From the NCBI GenBank assembly GCA_963662765.2, contig CAXXUP010000002.1, positions 62,001 through 126,000 on the forward strand: a DNA stretch of 64,000 bases, read 5' to 3'. Below are positions 39,798 to 48,053 of the stretch, in pieces; position 1 is the first letter of the stretch; each line of letters opens with the position of its first letter. The notes beneath the pieces are model-generated. The model saw only the letters and a list, made by a program, of their open reading frames with translations, was not told where the DNA came from and made no database searches. The translations under genes and the position numbers were made by a program. This stretch comes from DATMXT01 sp963662765 (GTDB lineage Bacteria > Bacillota > Clostridia > Oscillospirales > Feifaniaceae).

Positions 39798-40724
39798 TTG
39801 CTGACATTTTTTAAGACAGAAGCGGGCAGGCTTGTAAAAACCGACACGCTGCTGCCCGGAGGCTGGGCTTCTGCCGTGGAGCCCACCGACAAGGAAATCG
39901 ACTTTCTCCTTGGCGAACTCGGACTCGACTCGGGTTTTGTCAGGTCTTCGCTTGACGCAGAGGAGTCGCCGCGTATCGAAGTTGAAGATGAGCAGACCTT
40001 CATCATCACCGACGTGCCGATCGCCGAACAAAACGAAGAGGCGGTGTTCTATTCGACGCTGCCGGTCGGCATCATTTTACATGGGGACAACATCATCACC
40101 ATCTGCTCAAAGAGCAATAATGTCATCACCGACTGCGAAGAGGGCCACATGCGCAACGCCAACACCGGCGCACGCATCCGCTTCGCCCTGTCTCTCATGA
40201 TGCGGGCCACCGGTTATTTCCACCAGTACCTGCGCAACATCGATAAAATCTCGACCGACATCCAAAACCGGCTGCACCACTCCATGAAAAACCGCGAGCT
40301 CATTCAAATGATGGAGTTAACCAAGTCACTCGTCTACTTTACGACTTCGCTGCGCTCAAACGAGCTCACGCTCGAGAAGCTCATGCGTGGCAGGACCGTC
40401 AAGCTGATGGAAGAGGATGAGGATTTGCTCGACGACGTGCTCATTGAGATGAAACAGGCCATCGACATGTCGGTCATCTACAAGGACATTCTCTCAGGCA
40501 TGATGGATGCTTTCGCATCAATCATCTCCAACAACCTCAACGTCGTCATGAAAGTGCTGGCTGCCGTGACCATCGTGCTGACGATTCCATCGGTTATCTC
40601 CGGCTTTTACGGCATGAACGTCGAAGGTATTCCGATGCCGACCTTCTGGACGCCGGTGGGCCTTGCGCTGGGCGGTGTATGCATCGCTTTGATTATCCTC
40701 AACAAATACGACCTTCTCTCTTAA
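39798..40724 (+). CDS. corA: CorA-type magnesium transporter
   Basis: 308 residues. Large cytoplasmic N-terminal domain ending in long helices (about 120-245), then two membrane helices; the first ends with the ion-selectivity motif GMN in SGFYGMNVEGIP, and the C-terminus LNKYDLLS is basic-poor but short as in the family. Pentameric Mg(II)/Co(II) channel. The start is uncertain: TTG at 39798 gives LTFFKTEAG, the common CorA N-terminus; GTG at 39789 or ATG at 39759 are alternatives, the last overlapping the leader ORF. Confidence 0.93.
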   Translation: MLTFFKTEAGRLVKTDTLLPGGWASAVEPTDKEIDFLLGELGLDSGFVRSSLDAEESPRIEVEDEQTFIITDVPIAEQNEEAVFYSTLPVGIILHGDNIITICSKSNNVITDCEEGHMRNANTGARIRFALSLMMRATGYFHQYLRNIDKISTDIQNRLHHSMKNRELIQMMELTKSLVYFTTSLRSNELTLEKLMRGRTVKLMEEDEDLLDDVLIEMKQAIDMSVIYKDILSGMMDAFASIISNNLNVVMKVLAAVTIVLTIPSVISGFYGMNVEGIPMPTFWTPVGLALGGVCIALIILNKYDLLS

Positions 40725-40735
40725 AAGGAGCAACC

Positions 40736-42415
40736 ATGCCACACGGATACGGAGCAATCTCTTTTCCCGGACTCGGAATATACGACCTTGAGATTAACAG
40801 GGTCGCATTTTCGGTGTTCGGAAAGGACATCTACTGGTACGGCATCATCATCGCCACCGGTTTTTTCCTCGGCGTCATGCTGGCGGCCGGCCTCGCAAAA
40901 CGCAGCGGAATTGATCCCGACCGCATCATCGACTTGACGCTGATCGCAACGCCCGTCGCCATCATCGGAGCACGGGCGTACTATGTTCTGACGACGCTCG
41001 GCGAGTATGACAGTTTCTACGAGGTGATCGCCATCTGGAACGGCGGTATCGCCATCTATGGCGCCATCATTGCGGGACTTGCCGTCATACTGATTTACTG
41101 CAGGGTGAAGAAGCTGCCGCTTATGCGGGTGCTCGACTGTCTTGCGCCGGCCGTCATTTTGGGCCAGGCCATCGGGCGGTGGGGGAATTTTATCAACCAA
41201 GAGGCCTTTGGGGAGGTCTGCGACCTGCCTTGGCGGATGGAGCTTGTCATTGGCGGCGAGGTGACGGCTGTCCACCCGACTTTTTTGTACGAGTCGCTGT
41301 GGAACGCGGTGGGATTTGTTCTGCTGCTTATCATCTTCCGTGGCAAGAAGCGGGATGGACAAGTATTTTGGAGCTACATGGGATGGTACGGCTTCGGGCG
41401 CTTTTTTATTGAAGGGCTTCGAGTCGACAGCCTTTATGTCGGTACGTTTAGAATTTCCCAGATTGTGGCCGTCGCGGCCGTTGCGGTTTCGCTTGTCATG
41501 CTGCTTAAAAAAAATAAACATGTTAAAGATGAGCCTGCAAAAGAAGCCGTCGCAGGCGGGGACGGGAGTGAACATATGGCAAAAATTATCGACGGAAAGG
41601 CCATTTCGGCCGACATCCGAAAAGAGCTTGCAAAAGAAGTTGCCGGGATGAAAAAGGCGCCGGGACTTGCAGTTGTCTTGGTCGGAGACGACCCCGGATC
41701 GCAGATCTACGTGCGAAACAAGGGTAAGGCCTGCGGGGAGGTCGGAATTTCGGTCAGGGAGTACAAACTTCCAACCGAGACGACGCAGGACGAACTGATG
41801 GGACTTGTGGCCACGCTCAATGCAGATCCTGAAGTCAATGGCATCTTGGTGCAGACCCCGCTTCCAAAACACCTTGACCCCGGTCCCGTCACCGAGGAAA
41901 TCGATGAGAAAAAAGACGTCGACGCCTTCCATCCCGCAAATGTCGGCCGCATCATGTTGGGCAGCTATACGTTCGTCCCCTGCACGCCGGCCGGCGTCAT
42001 GGAACTCTTAGACCGAACGGGTGTGACGATCGAGGGTAAGGAGTGCGTCGTCGTCGGACGCAGCAACATCGTCGGAAAACCGCAAGCCATGCTGCTCATG
42101 CACCGTAACGGCACCGTCACAGTCTGCCACAGCAAGACGATAGACTTGCCCGCGGTCACCCGCAGGGCGGACATCCTGATCGTGGCCATCGGAAAACCAA
42201 AGTTTATCACGGCCGACATGGTCAAGGCGGGTGCCGTCGTCATCGATGTCGGAATGAACCGCAGTGTGGACGGAAAGCTTTGCGGCGATGTGGACTTCGA
42301 GGAGGTTGCAAAAAAAGCCTCGGCCATCACGCCGGTACCTGGCGGTGTCGGCCCCATGACCATCACGATGCTGCTTAAAAACACCATTGCCGCGGCAAAG
42401 CTCCAGCAAGCGTGA
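40736..42415 (+). CDS. lgt-folD: Fused prolipoprotein diacylglyceryl transferase (Lgt) and FolD
   Basis: One open frame of 559 codons. Residues 1-~262 are Lgt: membrane helices, IYWYGIIIATGFFLGVM, WNGGIAIYGAIIAG, and the signature GRWGNFINQEAFGE, ending in a basic tail (LLKKNKHVKDE). Residues ~281-559 are a complete FolD (methylene-THF dehydrogenase/cyclohydrolase): YVRNKGKACGEVGI (catalytic Lys region), ILVQTPLPKHLD, DVDAFHPANVG, VVVGRSNIVGKP and TPVPGGVGPMTITML. A short linker (PAKEAVAGGDGSEH) joins them with no stop. An internal ATG at 41576 has GGGAGTG upstream, so free FolD of 279 residues could also be made. Lgt adds diacylglycerol to lipoproteins in the membrane; its C-terminus faces the cytoplasm, where FolD would lie. 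Confidence 0.9.
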   Translation: MPHGYGAISFPGLGIYDLEINRVAFSVFGKDIYWYGIIIATGFFLGVMLAAGLAKRSGIDPDRIIDLTLIATPVAIIGARAYYVLTTLGEYDSFYEVIAIWNGGIAIYGAIIAGLAVILIYCRVKKLPLMRVLDCLAPAVILGQAIGRWGNFINQEAFGEVCDLPWRMELVIGGEVTAVHPTFLYESLWNAVGFVLLLIIFRGKKRDGQVFWSYMGWYGFGRFFIEGLRVDSLYVGTFRISQIVAVAAVAVSLVMLLKKNKHVKDEPAKEAVAGGDGSEHMAKIIDGKAISADIRKELAKEVAGMKKAPGLAVVLVGDDPGSQIYVRNKGKACGEVGISVREYKLPTETTQDELMGLVATLNADPEVNGILVQTPLPKHLDPGPVTEEIDEKKDVDAFHPANVGRIMLGSYTFVPCTPAGVMELLDRTGVTIEGKECVVVGRSNIVGKPQAMLLMHRNGTVTVCHSKTIDLPAVTRRADILIVAIGKPKFITADMVKAGAVVIDVGMNRSVDGKLCGDVDFEEVAKKASAITPVPGGVGPMTITMLLKNTIAAAKLQQA

Positions 42416-42431
42416 TTTTCACTCTTCACTA

Positions 42432-42460
42432 TTGACATACCCCCAAAATCTTGATACACT
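42432..42460 (+). promoter_or_regulatory. Promoter of rplU-rpmA
   Basis: TTGACA, 17-nt spacer, TACACT. Confidence 0.8.
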
Positions 42461-42466
42461 AACAAA

Positions 42467-42545
42467 GTCCGCATATAAAGGGCTCAAGCGGGCGAAAGCC
42501 CCGCCCTAATTAGCGTGACCTCATGAATAGGAGAGAGGTGTAAGA
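42467..42545 (+). promoter_or_regulatory. Candidate L21-type ribosomal protein leader
   Basis: Short untranslated leader before rplU with a GGGC-TCAAGCGGGC-GAAA-GCCCCGCCC helix (about 42480-42508), then TAATTAGCGTGACCTCATGAATAGG and the Shine-Dalgarno. Position and size match the L21 leader of Firmicutes; I compare by memory only. Confidence 0.5.
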
Positions 42546-42549
42546 AATC

Positions 42550-42861
42550 ATGTACGCAGTTGTTGTCACCGGAGGCAAACAGTACAAAGTCGAAGCCGGC
42601 GATGTGATTTACGTCGAGAAACTCGATGCAGAAGATGGGTCCGAGGTCGTATTCGACCAGGTGCTCGCAGTCGGCGGAGAAGCCGGCGTCAAGTTCGGTA
42701 CCCCAGCGCTTACGGGCGCCACAGTTACCGGAGTGATCGTTAAGACCGGCAAAGGTAAGAAGATTATCGTCTATAAAATGAAGGCTAAGAAGAACTACCG
42801 CAAGAAGCAGGGCCATCGCCAGCCCTATACCAAGGTAGAAATCAAAGCCATCAATGCATAA
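42550..42861 (+). CDS. rplU: 50S ribosomal protein L21
   Basis: 103 residues, starts MYAVVVTGGKQYKVEAGDVI, ends with the RNA-binding KKNYRKKQGHRQPYTKVEI. ATG after GAGAGAGGTG. Followed by rpmA after 12 bp, without the prp (ysxB) gene found between them in many Firmicutes. Confidence 0.97.
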   Translation: MYAVVVTGGKQYKVEAGDVIYVEKLDAEDGSEVVFDQVLAVGGEAGVKFGTPALTGATVTGVIVKTGKGKKIIVYKMKAKKNYRKKQGHRQPYTKVEIKAINA

Positions 42862-42873
42862 GGAGGAAGAATC

Positions 42874-43134
42874 ATGGCACATAAAAAAGGCGTAGGCTCA
42901 ACAAAAAACGGTCGCGATTCCGCCTCCAAGCGGCTCGGGGCAAAGCGCGCGGACGGACAGTTTGTTCTGGCCGGAAACGTACTCGTAACCCAGCGCGGCA
43001 CCAAAATTCACCCTGGCACCAACGTCGGGCGCGGCTCGAACGACACACTCTTTGCTCTGGCGGACGGAGTTGTCCGCTTCGAGCGGATGGGCAAGGACCG
43101 AAAGAAAGTCTCGGTCTACGCGAAAGAGCAGTAA
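42874..43134 (+). CDS. rpmA: 50S ribosomal protein L27, without N-terminal extension
   Basis: 86 residues. Starts MAHKKGVGSTKNGRDS, so the mature L27 N-terminus that reaches the peptidyl transferase centre is encoded directly. FVLAGNVLVTQRGTKIHPG and DDTLFAL-type NDTLFALADG are canonical. Many Firmicutes have an extra ~9 residues cut by Prp; both are missing here. ATG after AAGGAGGAAG. Confidence 0.97.
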   Translation: MAHKKGVGSTKNGRDSASKRLGAKRADGQFVLAGNVLVTQRGTKIHPGTNVGRGSNDTLFALADGVVRFERMGKDRKKVSVYAKEQ

Positions 43135-43138
43135 TGTC

Positions 43139-43170
43139 AAAGAGGTGTTGCGAAGCAACACCTCTTTTTC
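43139..43170 (+). terminator. Terminator after rpmA
   Basis: AAAGAGGTGTTGC, GAA loop, GCAACACCTCTTT then more T. Confidence 0.92.
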
Positions 43171-43200
43171 TCTCATCGTTAACCACTGTAAGGAGTTATC

Positions 43201-44475
43201 ATGTTCATTGATGTAGCGAAAATTCATGTTCGCGGCGGGGACGGCGGCAATGGCGCCGTTGCCTTTCACCGCGAGAAGTTTGTGGCAGCCGGCGGCCCTG
43301 ATGGGGGCGACGGCGGCCGCGGCGGCGACGTCATCTTTGTGGTCGACGACCACATGTCGACGCTGCTCGACTTCAAGTATAAGCGTAAGTATATTGCGGA
43401 AAGCGGCCAGCCGGGGTCCGGCAAAAACAGCTCGGGTAAAGGCGGTGCCAACCTTGTCGTCAAAGTCCCTCGCGGCACCCTCATCAAGGATGCCGAGTCG
43501 GGGCTTGTCATCCGGGACATGTCAAACGAGGAGTCCTTTGTCATCGCTAAAGGCGGCAAGGGCGGCTATGGCAACGCGAAATTCGCAACGCCCACCCGGC
43601 AGGCCCCTCACTTTGCCAAAAACGGCATGCGGGGAGAGGTGGGCGACGTTGTGTTGGAGCTCAAACTCTTAGCCGATGTCGGACTTGTCGGTTTCCCCAA
43701 TGTGGGCAAGTCGACGCTGCTGTCGGTCGTGTCGGCCGCCCGGCCAAAAATCGCAAACTATCCTTTTACGACGCTAGTCCCGCAGCTCGGAGTGGTCAGA
43801 GTCGACGAGGGAATCTCCTATGTCATGGCCGATATTCCGGGCCTCATTGAAGGAGCGGCAAACGGCGAGGGACTTGGACACGACTTTCTGCGCCATATCG
43901 AACGCTGCCGGTTGCTGGTCCACATGGTGGACATCTCGGGCAGCGAGGGTCGGGATCCCATTGAAGACTTCGAAGCAATCAACCGGGAATTGGCCCAGTT
44001 TTCACCCAGACTTGCCGTAGCCCCGCAAATTGTGGCCGCAAACAAGAGCGACATTGCGGAGGACAAAGAGGCATACGAGCGGATGCGCCGACATGTGACC
44101 GAGCGAGGTTGTGAATGCTATGAGATTTCGGCAGCGACTTTAACCGGGGTTGACGCCCTAATGAAGGCGGTCTGGGAAAAGCTGCAGCAGCTGCCGCCCG
44201 TCCTCACCTACGAGAGTGAAACCACCATTGCGGTCACACGCGGTCAGCGCACTGAGAAGGTGACCGAGATCAGGGAAGAAAATGGTGTTTTTGTCGTCGA
44301 GGGCGACTGGCTTTACAACCTGCTCGGTTCCATCAACTTTTCGGACAATGAATCGCTGCAGTACCTGCATCGTGTGCTGCACTCATCCGGCATCTATGAT
44401 TTGCTCGAGGAAGCCGGCATCTCGGAGGGGGATACCGTGTCAATCTACGGCATGCAGTTCGACTATATAAAATGA
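43201..44475 (+). CDS. obgE: GTPase Obg (CgtA)
   Basis: 424 residues. Glycine-rich Obg fold (1-~158: VRGGDGGNGAVAFHREKF, GGDGGRGGDVIF), G domain with GFPNVGKSTLLS, ADIPGLIEGAANGEGLG and NKSD, and an OCT C-terminal domain (about 345-424) as in Firmicutes. 50S assembly and stress GTPase. ATG after AAGGAG. Located after rplU-rpmA, its usual place. Confidence 0.97.
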   Translation: MFIDVAKIHVRGGDGGNGAVAFHREKFVAAGGPDGGDGGRGGDVIFVVDDHMSTLLDFKYKRKYIAESGQPGSGKNSSGKGGANLVVKVPRGTLIKDAESGLVIRDMSNEESFVIAKGGKGGYGNAKFATPTRQAPHFAKNGMRGEVGDVVLELKLLADVGLVGFPNVGKSTLLSVVSAARPKIANYPFTTLVPQLGVVRVDEGISYVMADIPGLIEGAANGEGLGHDFLRHIERCRLLVHMVDISGSEGRDPIEDFEAINRELAQFSPRLAVAPQIVAANKSDIAEDKEAYERMRRHVTERGCECYEISAATLTGVDALMKAVWEKLQQLPPVLTYESETTIAVTRGQRTEKVTEIREENGVFVVEGDWLYNLLGSINFSDNESLQYLHRVLHSSGIYDLLEEAGISEGDTVSIYGMQFDYIK

Positions 44476-44512
44476 TGTATGTTTGCGTTCGCCATTTTCG
44501 ACGAAAAAGCCG

Positions 44513-44541
44513 TTGACATTGAAAACAAATTATCGTATACT
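44513..44541 (+). promoter_or_regulatory. Promoter of infC-rpmI-rplT
   Basis: TTGACA, 17-nt spacer, TATACT. Confidence 0.85.
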
Positions 44542-44547
44542 ATAACA

Positions 44548-44690
44548 GCACAATGAAGCAGAAATGGAAACCACCCATTCTCACCGAGGCGGCCATGCCG
44601 CCCGGTCAATACGGAAAGACGCAAGTATTGTGTCTAAGGCTGTATGTTTACGGGCGGTTTTCTCCGCCCGTTTCTTTTTGTGTATTCTTG
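44548..44690 (+). promoter_or_regulatory. Leader RNA of infC with attenuator (L20-leader type)
   Basis: About 140 nt between promoter and infC. It ends with the terminator-like hairpin ACGGGCGG ... CCGCCCGT plus T tract (44650-44679), 18 nt before the infC ribosome binding site. In Firmicutes this operon is controlled by L20 through such a leader; the identity of the upstream fold is an inference. Confidence 0.6.
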
Positions 44691-44709
44691 AATTATGGAG
44701 GTGTTCGCA

Positions 44710-45228
44710 ATCGCCGGAAAAGACTTTCTCATCAACGAACAGATCACCGATAAGGAGGTTCGTGTCGTCGGTGAGGACGGGAGCCAGCTCGGAATCATGA
44801 CGGCGCGGGACGCAATGGCCCGCGCAGCCGCAAGCAATTTTGACTTAGTCAAAATTGCCCCGCAGGCCGTTCCGCCCGTATGTAAGATCATGGATTACGG
44901 TAAATTCCGATTTGAGCAGGCAAAGAAAGATAAAGAGGCGCGCAAAAATCAAAAGGTTGTTGAAATTAAAGAGATACGCCTCTCCGTCAACATCGACACG
45001 CATGACTTCGATACAAAGCTCACCCATGCCCTTCGCTTTTTGGCGGAAGGCAACAAGGTAAAGGTGTCTGTGCGCTTCAGGGGACGTGAGATGGCCCACA
45101 CGTCGCTGGGAGAGAAGGTATTGCTCCGGTTTGCAGAGTCCTGCAAACTAAGCGGGAATATCGACAAACCGCCCAAGCTCGAAGGACGCAGTATGTCGCT
45201 GTTTATCTCGCCGATTCAGAGCAAATAA
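44710..45228 (+). CDS. infC: Translation initiation factor IF-3, predicted AUC start
   Basis: 172 residues. IF3 N domain (AGKDFLINEQITDKEVRVVG), linker and C domain (KKVVEIK-type QKVVEIKEIRLSVNIDTHDF, VSVRFRGREMAH). The strong Shine-Dalgarno GGAGGTG (44697-44703) stands 6 nt before ATC at 44710, and translation from there gives the N-terminus that aligns with other IF3 proteins; the only upstream ATG (44695) overlaps the Shine-Dalgarno itself. Non-AUG starts of infC are known (AUU in E. coli) and serve autoregulation by IF3. Confidence 0.92.
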   Translation: MAGKDFLINEQITDKEVRVVGEDGSQLGIMTARDAMARAAASNFDLVKIAPQAVPPVCKIMDYGKFRFEQAKKDKEARKNQKVVEIKEIRLSVNIDTHDFDTKLTHALRFLAEGNKVKVSVRFRGREMAHTSLGEKVLLRFAESCKLSGNIDKPPKLEGRSMSLFISPIQSK

Positions 45229-45247
45229 ATAAAAGGAGATAAGTGCA

Positions 45248-45445
45248 ATGCCTAAGATCAAGACGCACTCCGGTGCGAAAAAGAGGTTCAAAATCACCAA
45301 GCACGGCAAAATTAAGCGCAACACGACCAAAAGGCGCCACATTCTGAACCATAAAACCCGCAAGCTTAAGAGGACTCTTCGCATGCCCGCCTACGCCGAC
45401 GACACCAATGTCAAGGTGATCCGGAAGATGATCCCCTACAAATAA
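45248..45445 (+). CDS. rpmI: 50S ribosomal protein L35
   Basis: 65 residues: MPKIKTHSGAKKRFKITKHG start and RKLKRTLRMPAYADDTNVKV; canonical L35. ATG after AAAGGAGAT. Second gene of infC-rpmI-rplT. Confidence 0.97.
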   Translation: MPKIKTHSGAKKRFKITKHGKIKRNTTKRRHILNHKTRKLKRTLRMPAYADDTNVKVIRKMIPYK

Positions 45446-45462
45446 GCAGTACTCAAAGCCTG

Positions 45463-45482
45463 CCGGACACCGCGCTGTCCGG
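45463..45482 (+). other. Hairpin in the rpmI-rplT spacer
   Basis: CCGGACA, 6-nt loop, TGTCCGG, without T tract, in a 91-bp gap that is long for this operon. May be an RNA processing or L20 binding element. Confidence 0.35.
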
Positions 45483-45536
45483 AAACATTCGGGCGACAAA
45501 AATATAATTTGAAGCGCGGAGAAACGGCGGAAAACT

Positions 45537-45890
45537 ATGGCTCGTGTAAAGGGCGCTATGGCAACCCGGAAAAGAAGAAAAAAGATACTAAAGCTTGCGA
45601 AAGGCTACTGGGGCCGCAAGAAAACAAATTATAGAATTGCCAATCAGGCGGTCATGAAATCGCTGACCTATGCGTATGTCGGCAGGAAACTAAAAAAGCG
45701 CGACTTCCGCAGAATTTGGATCACCCGTATTTCAGCGGCCTGCAACCTGAACGGCATCAACTACTCGAGGTTCATGTACGGCCTCAAAAAGGCCGGCATT
45801 GACTTGAACCGCAAAATGCTCTCTGAAATCGCAATTGCAGACAGCGCAGCCTTCACAGCCCTTGTCGAAAAGGCGAAAGCACAGCTGTAA
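45537..45890 (+). CDS. rplT: 50S ribosomal protein L20
   Basis: 117 residues: MARVKGAMATRKRRKKILKLAKGYWG-type start (the A-R-V-K-G opening and basic N-terminal arm), then the globular half with RDFRRIWITRISAACNLNG. Binds 23S rRNA early in assembly and represses its own operon in known cases. Ends at a terminator. Confidence 0.97.
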   Translation: MARVKGAMATRKRRKKILKLAKGYWGRKKTNYRIANQAVMKSLTYAYVGRKLKKRDFRRIWITRISAACNLNGINYSRFMYGLKKAGIDLNRKMLSEIAIADSAAFTALVEKAKAQL

Positions 45891-45895
45891 ACCTC

Positions 45896-45921
45896 AAAAG
45901 CAGGCGCACGCGCCTGCTTTT
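45896..45921 (+). terminator. Terminator after rplT
   Basis: AAAGCAGGCG, 4-nt loop, CGCCTGCTTTT. Confidence 0.8.
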
Positions 45922-45969
45922 GCCTGCACTTGCGCGCCGATTGAAAAATGTGACATTCACAAATCCCAC

Positions 45970-45997
45970 TTGTATTTTTCGCCTCTTCCGATATAAT
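45970..45997 (+). promoter_or_regulatory. Promoter of trkH-trkA
   Basis: TTGTAT, 16-nt spacer, TATAAT. Confidence 0.65.
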
Positions 45998-46029
45998 ACA
46001 CATGACAAGAGGTGCTGCATATTCAAAAG

Positions 46030-47391
46030 ATGCCGAAAAAAAGGCCCTGGCTGCGGCTGCAACCCACCCAGTACGTCCTCATAGGCTTTGCAGCCATCAT
46101 TTTGACGGGGGCCATCATTCTGACGCTCCCGATTTCGTCGCGGACTGGCGTTGCAACCGACTTTTTGACGGCGCTCTTTACAGCAACTTCGGCGACCTGC
46201 GTCACGGGTCTTGTGGTGGTCGACACCTACACCTACTGGAGCAGCTTCGGGCAATGGACCATTCTGCTCCTCATTCAGCTCGGGGGCCTCGGCTTCATGA
46301 GCTTTGCGACCCTCTTTTCGCTCATGCTGCACCGGACCATTTCGTTTTCCGAGCGGTTGATCATGAAAGAGGCTTTCAACTTTTTTGACACCTCCGGTAT
46401 TGTTCGCACAACTCGGCATATCCTGCTTGGCACATTTATATTCGAGGGTACCGGCGCCGTGATTTTAAGCATACGGTTCGCCAAGGATTTCGGCGTGGCT
46501 GGTGGCATACGCAGGGGCATTTTCCATGCGGTCTCGGCGTTTTGCAATGCCGGGTTCGACCTTATGGGCAGCTACGGAGAATTTTCGAGTCTGACCCATT
46601 ACACTGGAGACGTCACTGTCAATGTCGTCATCATGAGTCTTATCGTCATTGGGGGCTTAGGATTTTTCGTCTGGGAGGACATTGCCCGCAAGAGAACGCT
46701 TAACGTCAAAAAGCTGTCTTTGTACAGTAGGCTGGTTTTGACGGTAACAGCACTACTACTAACTGGTGGCGCCCTTTTTTTCCTTTTCTTTGAGTGGGAT
46801 AACCCAGGTACCCTCGGGCCTCTCCTGCCGGCAAACAAGCTGATGGCGGCTGCGTTCCAATCGGTAACCTGCAGAACTGCGGGATATAATACCATCGATC
46901 AGACCGCACTGTCACCGGCCTCGGCCATGCTGTCCATGCTGCTCATGTTCATCGGCGGGGCCTCGGGCTCCACGGCGGGCGGCATCAAAGTGGGGACATT
47001 CTCGGTCTTAATATTAACAGCCTTTTCAGTGGCCCGGGGACGCCGCAGCGTCAATGTCTATGAGCGGTCCATCGGAATCGATACGGTGTTCAGGGCCATT
47101 ACCATCGCTTTAATTGCCTTCGGACTGACCGTCGGCGGCGGAATGCTGTTGACGGCCTCACAGCATGTCGGCATGCAGGAAGCCCTCTACGAGTGCTTTT
47201 CAGCTTTCGGCACCGTTGGACTCACCATGGGGCTGACGCCGACACTCTCTGCGGCAAGCCGTATTTATATTATTTTGCTCATGTATTTTGGGCGGGTGGG
47301 CATACTGACGGTCACGATCTCACTGGCGGCGCGTATGCACGGCAGCACAGAAGCGGTGATCTACCCAGAGACCCGCATCATGATAGGATAG
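46030..47391 (+). CDS. trkH: Trk/Ktr potassium uptake membrane subunit
   Basis: 453 residues, eight to ten membrane helices in four M-P-M repeats. Each selectivity filter Gly is visible: ATSATCVTGLVVVDT, FCNAGFDLMG, CRTAGYNTID and FGTVGLTMG. A KtrB-like size. The start is uncertain: ATG at 46030 opens MPKKRPWLRLQPTQYVLIGF as in relatives, while an in-frame GTG at 46012 overlaps AGAGGTG. Pairs with the RCK protein encoded next. Confidence 0.93.
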   Translation: MPKKRPWLRLQPTQYVLIGFAAIILTGAIILTLPISSRTGVATDFLTALFTATSATCVTGLVVVDTYTYWSSFGQWTILLLIQLGGLGFMSFATLFSLMLHRTISFSERLIMKEAFNFFDTSGIVRTTRHILLGTFIFEGTGAVILSIRFAKDFGVAGGIRRGIFHAVSAFCNAGFDLMGSYGEFSSLTHYTGDVTVNVVIMSLIVIGGLGFFVWEDIARKRTLNVKKLSLYSRLVLTVTALLLTGGALFFLFFEWDNPGTLGPLLPANKLMAAAFQSVTCRTAGYNTIDQTALSPASAMLSMLLMFIGGASGSTAGGIKVGTFSVLILTAFSVARGRRSVNVYERSIGIDTVFRAITIALIAFGLTVGGGMLLTASQHVGMQEALYECFSAFGTVGLTMGLTPTLSAASRIYIILLMYFGRVGILTVTISLAARMHGSTEAVIYPETRIMIG

Positions 47392-47402
47392 GAGTGGATG
47401 CA

Positions 47403-48053
47403 ATGAAATCCTTTGCCGTAATCGGACTTGGACGATTTGGCAGCAACCTCGCGAGGACGCTGGCCAATCTCGGTTTTGAAGTGCTGGGCATTGACGAGCG
47501 GCCGGAGGCGGTTGCCCAAATCTGTGACGACATCACCCATGCCGTCACAGGGGATGCCAAGGATGAGCATGTGCTCCAGTCGCTCGGTATCCGCAACTTT
47601 GACTGCGTCATCGTGGCCATGTCTACCGACATGCAGTCGTCGATCCTCGTCACTCTCATGCTCAAAGAGATGGGGGTCAAGGAAGTGGTTTCTAAAGCCT
47701 CCTCCGACTTGCACGCCAGGGTGCTTCAAAAAGTCGGGGCCGACAAAGTGGTCTTCCCGGAGCGGGACATGGGGGCAAGACTTGCCCAGAGCCTCTCCAT
47801 GAACAGCATCCTCGAGTATATCGAACTGTCGGACAAGTACTCTATCGTTGAAATCGTGCTGCCCGAAAAATGGGAGAGGCGCTCCCTGCGGGAGATGAGT
47901 GTGCGCTCAAAATATAACATCAATGTCATCGGACTGCGTCGCGCCGGGGGTGAGCTCGACATTGCGCCCAACCCGGACGAGAAGCTATCCCACGGTGATG
48001 TCCTCATCGTCATCGGCGAGAGCCAGGCCATTTCAAAGGTCGGAAAACTGTGA
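47403..48053 (+). CDS. trkA: TrkA/KtrA potassium uptake regulatory subunit
   Basis: 216 residues, one RCK_N Rossmann domain (FAVIGLGRFGSNLARTLANLG, D at end of beta 2 in GIDERPEAV) and one RCK_C domain (from about 135; GDVLIVIGESQAI). Binds nucleotide and gates the TrkH/KtrB pore at the cytoplasmic side. ATG 11 bp after trkH, AGGAGTGG upstream. Confidence 0.95.
   Translation: MKSFAVIGLGRFGSNLARTLANLGFEVLGIDERPEAVAQICDDITHAVTGDAKDEHVLQSLGIRNFDCVIVAMSTDMQSSILVTLMLKEMGVKEVVSKASSDLHARVLQKVGADKVVFPERDMGARLAQSLSMNSILEYIELSDKYSIVEIVLPEKWERRSLREMSVRSKYNINVIGLRRAGGELDIAPNPDEKLSHGDVLIVIGESQAISKVGKL

Noticed and set aside
40736..42415. Lgt-FolD treated as two genes with a missed stop through sequencing error
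   Set aside because: The frame is continuous and both domains are intact without any frame change, so the sequence as given encodes a fusion; the error hypothesis is kept only as the refutation test.
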